A stretch of DNA of 64,000 bases. It comes from Diplolepis rosae (Eukaryota; Arthropoda; Insecta; Hymenoptera; Diplolepididae). Location: assembly GCA_030998225.1 (NCBI GenBank), contig JAPYXD010000023.1, forward strand, positions 248,001 through 312,000, read 5' to 3'. The notes below the pieces were generated by a model. The model was not told the origin of the DNA and searched no databases. It saw only the letters and a list, made by a program, of their open reading frames with translations. The position numbers were made by a program, and so were the translations under genes. Below, in pieces: positions 54,831-64,000 of the stretch (the first letter of the stretch is position 1; each line of letters begins with the position of its first letter).

Positions 54831-55146
54831 TATAACGAGGTAGTTAGCCAAGGGGGGGAATGAGGAAAAGGACGCGGAGAATAAGGAAATGTATGTGACA
54901 CAGGCACTTAAAAACAGTAAATCATTTTATGCACTTACAACTAGTATGATACAAGCTACGGCAGAAAACCAATCACGGAAAAAGCACTCTCGATTTAATA
55001 CAATCGACGGTAAGGTGATACGACCGAAAACGGGACAGCAACTCTCACGAGGTCAGCGAAAATTCAGAAAGTGATCTCCGGAGGACGACGAACAGCAAAG
55101 ACTCCTCTCCTAGCGGCTCTCACGTAATAGTAACATCTATGATACA
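54831..55146 (-). repeat. LTR-like block, copy 2
   Basis: Direct repeat of 41693-42072, with the extra 65 bp of copy 1 missing. On the minus strand it begins TGTATCATAGATGTTA. If it is the 5-prime LTR of the Gypsy element, the primer site has been destroyed by the mariner at 54830. Confidence 0.65.
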
Positions 55147-56064
55147 GGGTACTATTTAATATATCTGTCTTCTCGCGTGTGTGTGTGTGTGTTGCGCTTT
55201 TCCTTTGTCTGCCTCTGTCACCTGGCTTTGAATTTATTTCTATGCTATGTATCTCTTCTTTGACATTCCTATCTTTCACTAATTCCATTACCTTATTTCT
55301 TTTTCTATACTATAGTTATTTCTTTTACCTTCCTCTCTAACCTCTAGTATCCCTATTTCTTTTCTATTGCTTATCGTTATTTCTTCATTTCAGCTTTCTT
55401 TTCCCTCTAATATATCTTTTGGAATTTAATTTTGTAGGTTTTCTTCCATTTTATTTTTGTCAAGTTTGCGACCGGGTCCGCTCATTAAGGGAAGGGAAAG
55501 GGGGGAGGCAGAGAAAAGATATATAAAACGAGACGCGCGTACTTCGTAATCAAATTATTTATTTATCACTCACAGTAACTTCAAATGGTCGTAACACAAA
55601 AGCACCAACTCGACAACGGGAATCGACAGACCACCTTTTCTCGCGGCAGCCGGGACGAGAAGAAGGAAGCGGCGACGGCATTCGACCGCAAGGCATGCCG
55701 GGCCTCGTTCCCCCAAATTCTAGCTCGCAGGGCTGTGCCCCTACTGGGTACTAATGTAACCTCTATGCACTAGTACCATTCAGCAGCCCCGTCCGACTCT
55801 CTAGTATTTCAGCAGAAAACTTTCGGTCCTTATTGCTACGAGTTTCTATCTTATAATTTTCGCCGTACTGCGGCGCTTCCCGCGTGTAGGCCTACTCTGA
55901 CATGCAGTTGTATGTAAATTATGTAAACAAATGAGATAAATACAGATAAATATGGGTTGAAAAAACTAAATAATATTGAAATAATAGTAGATTAAATTAT
56001 AAAAAAATAGTGGATTCAATTTAAAAAATCTAGTGCTGTATTATAGTGGATCAGTGATAATAAA
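55147..56064. other. No gene; upstream region of the THAP gene
   Basis: Includes a (GT)n run (55177-55192), an AG-rich patch with TATATAAAA (about 55519-55527) followed by a GC-rich stretch (55600-55800), and AT-rich DNA next to the ATG at 56065. The TATA-like site is 540 bp upstream of that ATG and could belong to an LTR rather than the gene. Confidence 0.4.
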
Positions 56065-59000
56065 ATGGTTAATAAGTGCATCGACCCAAACTGTTCATCG
56101 GGTTACAGTTCAACTCTCGCTAACAGCGAGAAAATTCATTTTTTCAAAGTGCCTAAAGATTTAGTTGCTGAATATCAAAAAGCAATAAAAAGAAAAAATT
56201 TTATTGTAACAGCCGGACAGTTTGTTTGCGAGAAACATTTTCTTAAAGAAGAGGTTATTTGGAAGAGAGAAGTAAAGGATCCTGCTGGAAATGTTATATC
56301 ATCGGTATGTATAAATAAATATATAAATAATAATTAATATTTGTGTAAAACTTAATGTGATAAATTTAAAAAAAATTTTAATAGATATCATTTTCAATTT
56401 TTATTGCTTCAATTGTAATGTACGAATTCTATCCTAAAGAAGATGTCTGTTGTTTTCCGGCTGTTCCTCTGACTTTTTTTCCATCTCTTATTATTCTTGA
56501 GTTCCTTTACGTTTGGGATGCTTTTAATTTAAATAAATAAATGAAAATATAACGATATTACATTAGCAAATTTTCTTACCTTTTATTGTAATAAAAATTT
56601 ATTTTCAAATTAATTCCAAAATTTTTCCCAATTATTCCTCTAATTAGTAAGCCAATTTTCCAGAAGAATATTTTCCTTCAAAAAAGTAAAATTAGCGAAA
56701 AATATACATAACGAAGCTAATTTTAAGCAAATCGCATGAAACAAAATTTATTGTTAATGCGATATTTTTTAATTCCTTCGTATTGCAGGAAAATTATTTA
56801 GTACCACGGCTGAAAAAAGGCACGATACCAACTCAGTTTCCTAACTGTCCAGCATACTTGTCTAAAAATTTTAAAAGGCGCAAATCACCTAAAAAAAGGC
56901 AAGCTGAACCGACTGTAAAGAGCGTAAAGAGTCAAAAAAGAAGAAAAGTTGTAGGTAATGCTCCTGACGATTTGCTGCCTTCATCAGGCATGGACGGCAT
57001 GGATATTTCTCTTCCTGATACTTCTTCAACTGAAATGTCTTCTGATCTTTCCGCTGCTATCTCTGGGTCTGCTGAGTCTTCTCGGTTTTTTAAATTGCCT
57101 TCTGTGTTAGTTCCTGACGTGTCTCCTGTTCTTCTCTCTCATGGAATTACTAATCATGATTCTACAGTTGCTGATGCGCCTCTTGTTCCTCCCACAATTG
57201 AGGTTTCGGAGGATTCAATGGTTGAAGACAGTAAACAGAAGGAACTGGAAAGAATTGCTTTATTTGAATCGTTAATTTCAAATAAAGAAGCATTTAAATT
57301 TCCTACTGCGTCGACTCGATGTGACGTTACTGACGGGATCTTTCAAGCAATCACTTTTGTTCAGTGGACAGGACGAATAAAAGATGGGAAATTTAATACG
57401 GTATGTTCCAAAAAGGTTGTTTTGTACAAAGACATGTCCGTTCATGCCTACGTGTTCGATACTCCAGTAGAAGTCGAGAAACTAGGATTCATGAGAAAGT
57501 TCGTATCCTGCCCAGAAGAAATCGAATTGCTAATTCAAACTTTTCACAAAATTAAAACTTGTGAAGGATGTGCGGTTCCTAACTCAGGGGGAAATTTTGA
57601 AACCTCCGTTACTGTTCGTGATACCTCAGGACACTTGCGACATCAAAATTGTAATTTAATCCTGGACTCGGCTAGTCTCCCTCAGAAGAAACATTGCTTA
57701 CCTTGTAAGAAAGCAAAAGCAACACTGAGAAATAAGACTGTGAGACTGCAAAAACAAAAAGATTATCGAAGACTGAAATTCACAGCATGTAGCCCCAATA
57801 AAATAAAACTTCGTCTCATGAGAGAAAAGTTGAAAAAAGTAACAAAGAAAATGGACTACAATGAAAGGTCGAGAGACCTTCTAAAAAAGCAGATGATTGA
57901 TGCGAAGAAAAAATTGGCTTCCACGAATATGGTCTCTTTAGAGGCAGAACTGAATGCAAAAAATATTTCTCAAAATGAAAAATTGGTCATTACGGAAATG
58001 TTGGAAGCATCACGGCACAAAAGCAGAAAAGGGCATCGATACTCTGATGAGTGGATCGTCTTATGTCTCATTTTCCACATGAAATCGCCTGCAGCTTACC
58101 GAATTTTGAGGGAAACGAATGTCTTGCCACTGCCTTGTAGGAGTACAATTAAAAGGTAATAAAATTATAACTAAAAATTTAAGTAATTTTATATTCACCG
58201 CTATTGTTCTTTTTGGAAGAAAAAAAATTTTTAATGTTTTATTTTGTTCAATATAGGTACCTATCTGTAATCGATACACCATGTGGTTTTCATCAGCCGA
58301 TGTTCGATTTACTGAAAGAAAAATTAAAATCCATGCCAGAGATGAAACGACATTTTATCATATCTCTTGATGAGATTAAGACACGTAAAAATGTCCAGTT
58401 AAATACAAAAACAATGGAACTAAGTGGACTAACTGACTATGGTGACAGTGCAGCTGCCGATATCAGTGATCAGGCGGACTATGGATTGGTAATTCTGCTT
58501 CAACCTCTGATAGATGATTATACTCAACCTATTGCAGTTTTTACTTCGAAGGGGCCAACTGGTGGAGTAATGCTGGCTAAGTTAATCATCCAGGCTATTG
58601 TGTTGTTGGAGAAAGCTGGCGCGAAAATCCATGGTGTGGTAAGCGATGGAGCTTCCACGAACAGGAAATTCTGGTCAGAATTAGGAGTAAGTGGACAGCT
58701 CGGACAATCAAAAAGTTCGTTTCCTCATCCCACTATAGATGAGCGAAAAGTTTACGCTTTTTCTGATCCACCTCATCTGATTAAGTGCATTCGAAATCGC
58801 TTATACGATAAGCAAGAATTGAAGGTAAGTTGAAGGTATTTGCATGTGTTTTTGTCTAAATTTAGTCGCTTTTTAATTCTTGGATTTTAAAATATTTTGA
58901 AATTTAAGAATTTTGTTATTAAATTGTTTTTTGGTCGTTAATGAGGATTTGAAATTTAGATTTATCTCAATTTAATTTCATAATTTTTGAAGGTGTGTAT

Positions 59001-59725
59001 AATGTTAATAATCTCTAATAATCGCTGATTTTCAACATTTATTGCTTTAATTCTGAAAGTTGACTTTTGATACTTTTTAGGTTCAGCCCGATAAGGATCC
59101 TGTTAAATGGAGTTACTTTTCTGACTTATTCGAGATAGACCGACGTAACCCTAATGGGAGATTATGTCCTAATCTCACCTACGACCACATCAACCCAAAT
59201 AACTTATTAAAAATGAGAGTTTATCTCGCATTGCAGGTACAACATAAGTTACTAAAACAAATCTATAAATATTAATTGAAACACTGAAACTAACTTCAAA
59301 TGATTTTAGATTTTCAGCTTTAGTAATGCAAGCGGTTTGCTATACTACAAGGCAAATGCAGAATTTAAGAAAAACCTTGAAGGTTGCGAATCGACAGTGG
59401 AATTCTGGTTACTCATCAATGGAATGTTTGATGCGATGAATCGCTCATCTCCAGAAAAAGCTTTAAAATATAAGAGTGCAGACTTGATTGTAAGAATATC
59501 ACCAGTTTTTAAATTATTTCAATAATTTAAACAAAAAGTACAGAAGTACTTTATAAAAATTTTATAATATTTATAGGCCTTAAAAAACGCCCTTTCTTGG
59601 CTTGACGAATGGGAGAAAAAAGTAAACAAGAAAAAGAAGCCCAAGAATTCTAATAAAAATGACGAAACTATACAAATAGGGGTAAGTATACATAAAATAT
59701 AAAAATATATTAAATTTACAATATG

Positions 59726-59766
<41 letters not shown>

Positions 59767-59934
59767 GAAATATAACAATCAAAGAATACATTTTTCTTTA
59801 ATAAAAGTTTTAATATTTGTTCTGTTATCAGCCGGACGACTGTTTAACTGTTTCAACGAGCGAAGGACTACGAGTGACTTTACAGTCTATGATCGATTTG
59901 CAATTGACTTTACTTGAAGAGTATAAGTTTGAAT
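56065..59934 (+). CDS. THAP-domain P-element-type transposase (seven exons, 3-prime end cut)
   Basis: Exons: 56065-56304, 56789-58155, 58257-58824, 59081-59236, 59310-59489, 59577-59681, 59832-about 59934; all joins use GT-AG and keep phase. Residues 1-80 form a THAP zinc finger (CIDPNCSSGYSS, HFFKVPKD, VCEKHF), followed by VPRLKKGTIPTQFPN. A basic, Ser-rich linker and a coiled-coil-like region follow, then YSDEWIVLCLIFHMKSPAAY, the catalytic domain with IISLDEIKTRK (first Asp), ADYGLVILL, HGVVSDGASTNRKFW (second Asp) and FSDPPHLIKCIRN. The last exon starts with TSEGLRVTLQSMIDLQ and ends at FEYVL, where the LINE inserted; the next P-type motif (NQDPLE region) is missing. The gene resembles THAP9. 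About 890 codons have no stop or frameshift, unlike all neighbouring elements. Confidence 0.85.
59728..59763. repeat. (TA)18 microsatellite in intron 6
   Basis: Pure TA repeats between exons 59577-59681 and 59832-59934 of the THAP gene. Confidence 0.95.
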
Positions 59935-60808
59935 ATGTCCTAAGGCCATGCACGGAGCAGACGCGTCCTGCAGCCCGCCAATGGTAGTAGCCACAGCGGT
60001 GTGGAGCAAAAAGCATCAGGGGACCTTGAACAGGTTCCTTGATGCCGCATGAGTGGAAACAGTGTGAATGCGGGGGGCCCTTTAATCGGGGTATCAACCC
60101 AAATGCGCAAGCGGCGGTGACGCTGAACTTCCCTCGTGCCCTTCTCGCGGTCACATCACAACCACATGCACGATACCGACACCCACACATACCAGTACGA
60201 ATGCGTTGCCGAGTGAATGGGCTGCGGCCGGCGCCTGGTGGATATTCCCGATAGACTAGCCAAGGGAGGTGTAGTAGCCTCCCGACCAGGGTAGGACGCG
60301 ATGTCAGTACCTTACCTCTGTGGAAGTAATATGGGTAAATGTAAGTCCCTCCGGTGTTCGGCCGTGAAGGGCAAAGATCCCGTGAAACCACATGTTAAAC
60401 TGGGAAAACCGCTCACGTTTCTACTGTCTGGAGCCAATTTCAGGGTTGAAATTATAGACGCCCGGGCGCAAGAATGAAGGATTACCTGGTCAGTATTTCC
60501 TTATATCCGACGCTGCGTAGGATAAATCGCACACCGTCTAGCCTGAAGTCCGGGTCAGGTGTCGGGGCGGACCCGGCACCGCTCGGTCAATAGAGGTGAC
60601 GTTAAACCTTTAGCATCATTATGGCGCGGGCCTATCCCGTAACCTTTTTACTAGCTTCATTTAATGAGCCGATAGGATCGACCATCCGATAAGCCGCTTC
60701 TCGGTTTCGGCGCACGTAACTAGGGATCTATACAGGCGGGGATAGCAGCCCTACTGCGGTAGGGCTCCCATGATGGGCGAACCGTCTTAAGGCAAGAAGT
60801 TTATAAAT

Positions 60809-62144
60809 ATGAATTCTAACGGAAATAAAGGAGGTGAAGAGGTGAGGGCACCAGACACGCCCTCACACACTTCTTCAGAGGCTGAGGGATGGAAAGACGT
60901 CCTTCAGCTCCTGAAGGAGCAAAGTAAGAAAATGGAGAGGTTGGCCAGGGCTCTCAGCATTATCCAGCAGGGTATGCTGAGAAACAACCCTGGCCATGTT
61001 AAAGACAGTTTGAGTGAGGCTACAGAGGTGTTGAGCGGAATGCTCAACACCCACAAGTGCTTACTAGAGAGCGAGGTGGAAATCCAGAAAAGGATAGAAT
61101 CCCACCCCGCCGTCAAAAAGATGGGTATATTCCGGAGACTGCGCTCTGCGTCTCTGGGAGATACCCCAAAAAAGCTGACAAAGGGGGAGAAGAGAGTTGC
61201 TCCTTCTCCCCCCGAAGATCGGCTTCCCAAGAAAGGGAAGGGCGGCATATCGCCAACTTACGCTGCGGCCACCAGAGGCCAAACCCCAAAAAAGGATGGG
61301 GAATGGCAGCTGGTGGAGAAGAAAAAAAAGAAAAAAATAAAAAAAGAGAAGAAAAAAAAAGAGGTTCCTGTGCCATCTGCGCAGGAACCTAAAACAAAGG
61401 TGAAGTTGGCGAGGCGCTCTCCGGCCGCAAGGTCGGGCGACGCTATCAGGTTGTCAGCGAACGATGGAGAGTCTTACGCCGATATCCTGAAGGCTATGAA
61501 GGCGAAAATAAACCCCCAAAACGCAGGGGCGGAGGTCCTCTCCACTCGGAGAACCAGGAGGGAGGAGATTCTCCTGGTCCTCAGAAAGGGGGGTGACGTC
61601 TCGAACTTCGAAAAGGCGCTCGACCAGGCTGTCGGAGAGAAGGCCGAAGTTAAATCTTTGGTCTCGAAAAAGGTCCCTTGAAGTTAGGGACCTCGACGAG
61701 ACAGTCACAAGAGAAGAGGTTGTTGCCGCACTTTGCATCGCACTGGGCAAGCCAGACCTCGGGGACCAGTACAGGCTGTACAAACGCTTTGGCGGTGTGC
61801 AGACTGCGATGGTCCGTTTAACCGAGGCGGACGCCCGGAGCATGCTCGGGCTTGGTAGACTAAGGGTAGGGTGGGTGAACTGCCGCATTCGAGAGCATGT
61901 CGAGGTTGCCCGGTGCTTCAGGTGCCAGGGATACGGCCATGTGTCGCGTGGCTGCACGCGTCCAGGCAGGAAGGATGCCTGCTGGAGGTGTGGGGGCGCG
62001 TCACACGTGGCCAAGGAGTGCAAGGCTCCCCCTCGGTGCCTGACTTGTACTGATAGGGGCGAAAAAGATGTCGCCCATGCTTCGGGGAGCGGTTCTTGCC
62101 CAATATTCAGGGCGGAGCTCCGGAGGTTGAGAGGTGGAAAGTGA
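60809..62144 (+). pseudogene. LINE ORF1 (zinc-knuckle nucleic-acid-binding protein), one frameshift
   Basis: From ATG 60809 the frame reads to 61681; a frameshift near 61670 moves to the frame ending at 62144. Contents: a coiled-coil-like start (GWKDVLQLLKEQSKKMERLA), a lysine-rich stretch (around residues 175-195), a conserved RDLDETVTREEV-VAAL region, then three Cys/His knuckles: CFRCQGYGHVSRGC, CWRCGGASHVAKEC and CLTCTDRGEKDVAHASGSGS-C. This is the ORF1 type of the R1/TRAS group. ORF1 binds the element RNA (family knowledge). The ORF2 frame begins before ORF1 ends. Confidence 0.85.
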
Positions 62145-63980
62145 AATTTCTACAGCTCAACCTCGGGAGAGGGAAGGAAGCCCAGAACCTTCTGATGCAG
62201 ACTGCCAGGGAGAGGAGGGCCGATGTGTTGATCATTAGTGAGCAACATAAATGGTCCGACAACTCTGCTTGGTACCAGGATGCATCAAGGAGGGCTGGGA
62301 TCCTTGTCTGCAGCCCTGATGTGAGCATCGCGGATTTCCTGGAGACCGACGCGGGGTTCGTTTGGGTAGAAGTGGCAGCGGTACGTGTGTACAGCTGCTA
62401 CTTCTCCCCCAACGATCCTTTCGAGATCTTCGAGACCCAGATCCTCCTCCTTGAGGAAAGCCTCAAAGAGGCTAGTGGGCGGTCCCTTATTGCGGGTGAC
62501 TTTAATAGTAAGTCGCCCGAGTGGGGAGAAGCCCGTCTGGACAGGAGGGGAATCTTGGTCGGTGAGATGGTCGCCAGGAATGACCTGATTGTATTAAATC
62601 GGGGCAGGGATTTGACGTTCAGACGAGGAGCGGGGGGGGGGGTCGATTATCGACCTCACGATTGCCGCGCGCCGTCTTGCCTCCAGGATAGGCGACTGGT
62701 GCGTCCTCGATGTAATAACATTGAGTGACTACCAGTGCATTGAGTTTAGCATCCAGGAATGGAGTCACCCAGTGAATACGGGAAGGGGCGGCAAGGTAAG
62801 GAGCCCCTCCTGGAACACAAAACGACTCAGCAAAGACAAGCTTCGCGAACATCTTAAGGAAACCAGGCTCATAGATGAGCTTGGTTGGGCAAGGTCTGCT
62901 GGGTCGTTGGAGGACACTGTGCGGGCGGCGAGGCGGAAAGTGGTCGCAGCATGCGACCACTCCATGCCTCGTCGCGGGCACAGGCGTACCGGGGACTCGA
63001 TGTACTGGTGGAACGACCAGTTGTCCGTCCTGCGTCGAAAGTGCCTTACAGCGCAGCGGAGTTTTACCCGCTCAAAGGGTGATCCTCTGCTGCGCGAGGC
63101 ATGGAAAATAGCAAAATCAGCTCTGAGGCAAGGCATAAAAAAAAGCCGACTTCAGTGCTGGAAAGACTTGATCGGAGAAGTCGAGAAGGACCCATGGGGT
63201 CTAGCCTTCAAAATAGTCACTAAGAGATTGGTGACTAGACTAGACTAGAAGAACGACCCCGGGCCTGGATAGTGCCGATCGTGTCTAGTACATCGTGCGA
63301 AGCTTGTTCCCGGATGTAGAGCCGTTCCAAAGACAGGACCGAAGTTCCTGCGTGGTCCGGGGCGAAGAGCTCTTCACTCTCGAAGAACTAAAGAGAGAGG
63401 GTAGAAGGCTCAAGGCAAACACTTTGCCGGGGATCGACGGGTTGCCGAACGAAATACTCAAAGAGGTGACCGGGGTATACCCGGAGATCCTCCTAGAAGT
63501 CTTCAACTCCTGTCTTCGGGAGGGGAGGTTCTTCGCAGACTGGAAGAAGTAGAGGTTGGTCCTGCTGAGGAAAGGCAACAAACCTCTAGGAGATGCCTCA
63601 TCGTATAGGCCAATATGTTTATTAGATACGATGGGGAAACTTCTGGAGGAAATGATCCTACAAAGACTACAGGGTCACATGGGCCGCGAGAATGGTCTCT
63701 CAGAAAACAAGTTCGGCTTTCGGAAAGGCAGGTCCACAGTTGACGCCATCCAGGCAGTGGAGGACATCGCCACTAAAGCAAGAAGAGGAACTGGTAAGCG
63801 TAAGGGATTCTGCGCGTTGATCAGCATTGACATACGCAATGCGTTCAATACCGCGAGATGGAACATCTGCATCGAGGCAATGGTGCGGAAAAGGTTCCAG
63901 ACTACCTGTTACGAATGATAGATGACTATCTGAGCGACAGGTGGGTATTATACGAAGGCGACAAATGGTCTCTCAAGGAA
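62096..63980 (+). pseudogene. LINE ORF2 (endonuclease and reverse transcriptase), several frameshifts
   Basis: Apurinic-type endonuclease: KFLQLNLGRGKEAQNLL, LIISEQHK, SLIAGDFNSKSPEWGE (62145-62630). An 11-base G run at 62632-62642 shifts the frame; the protein continues in 62643-63240 (LSDYQCIEF, WWNDQLSVLRRKC). After another break near 63245 comes the reverse transcriptase in 63295-63890, with one TAG at 63550: PGIDGLPNEILKE, SYRPICLLDTMGKLLEEMI, NKFGFRKGRSTVDAI and FCALISIDIRNAFN (the first catalytic Asp box). A frameshift near 63890 is followed by VPDYLLRMIDDYLSDR up to the window edge. Not active. Confidence 0.85.
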
Positions 63981-64000
63981 GAGATGACATGTGGCGCCCC

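Larger units (their letters stand above)
59935..64000 (+). mobile_element. R1-like LINE, 5-prime complete, running off the window
   Basis: GC-rich DNA starts at about 59935, directly after FEYVL of the THAP gene. A non-coding 5-prime region (about 59940-60808) is followed by ORF1, ORF2 endonuclease and reverse transcriptase, in plus orientation. A deleted relative lies at 33851-35595. The 3-prime end is outside the window. Confidence 0.85.

Noticed and set aside
59828..60391. 187-codon minus-strand ORF over the THAP exon and LINE 5-prime region
   Set aside because: Crosses the exon/LINE junction on the opposite strand; a GC-rich shadow frame.
60039..60700. Possible 28S rRNA target flank of an R1 element
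   Set aside because: I could not match this GC-rich stretch to conserved rRNA sequence; the LINE lies in a THAP-gene exon, not in rDNA.
61454..62023. 189-codon minus-strand ORF
   Set aside because: Lies entirely opposite LINE ORF1 and its zinc knuckles; a shadow frame in GC-rich coding DNA.

Overview
The window is AT-rich genomic DNA of an insect (inferred). The evidence is an arthropod-style intron/exon gene for glycogen debranching enzyme plus a load of element families typical of insects: mariner, DUF4817-type Tc1/mariner relatives, piggyBac-like, P-element/THAP-like, R1-like LINE, Gypsy, Copia and Penelope-like. The order of insect cannot be fixed from the sequence. No bacterial features, CRISPR arrays, tRNA or rRNA genes were found.

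Layout. 1-9.3 kb: repeats only. They include a MITE, foldback hairpin clusters, a first broken copy of an unnamed transposase-like gene (2471-3508), and a 2.3-kb foldback (6674-9003) nested in one copy of a family called repeat A here. 9.46-15.24 kb, minus strand: ten exons of AGL (glycogen debranching enzyme), all in phase, covering about the first 588 codons including the glucanotransferase catalytic Asp and Glu; the second half of the gene is not in the window. 16-24 kb: small MITEs, a piggyBac-like relic, a TIR element with a decayed gene and a TAA target duplication, and a mariner lying in a Copia integrase fragment. 24.6-33.8 kb: a giant palindrome of about 9 kb holding further palindromes, a 4-kb TIR element with a TATA duplication, and an LTR-retrotransposon 5-prime fragment. 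33.85-35.6 kb: an internally deleted R1-like LINE. 35.8-38.9 kb: a second broken copy of the unnamed transposase, flanked by inverted repeat A sequences. 38.9-40.1 kb: mariner and DUF4817 relics. 40.2-55.15 kb: a minus-strand Gypsy nest between two LTR-like blocks, invaded by a Penelope-like element with hammerhead ribozymes, a DUF4817 element and MITEs, with a mariner relic beside the distal LTR. 56.07-59.94 kb: a seven-exon THAP/P-element-type transposase gene with open, in-phase exons, cut at its 3-prime end by an R1-like LINE that runs off the window.

Most promising observations: (1) an unnamed transposase-like family with a possible tie to long terminal inverted repeats; (2) hammerhead-ribozyme cores at six places, two in one AGL intron; (3) the nested palindromes; (4) the near-intact P-type transposase gene. 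Only AGL looks like an ordinary host gene; the P-type gene could be a transposon or a domesticated gene.
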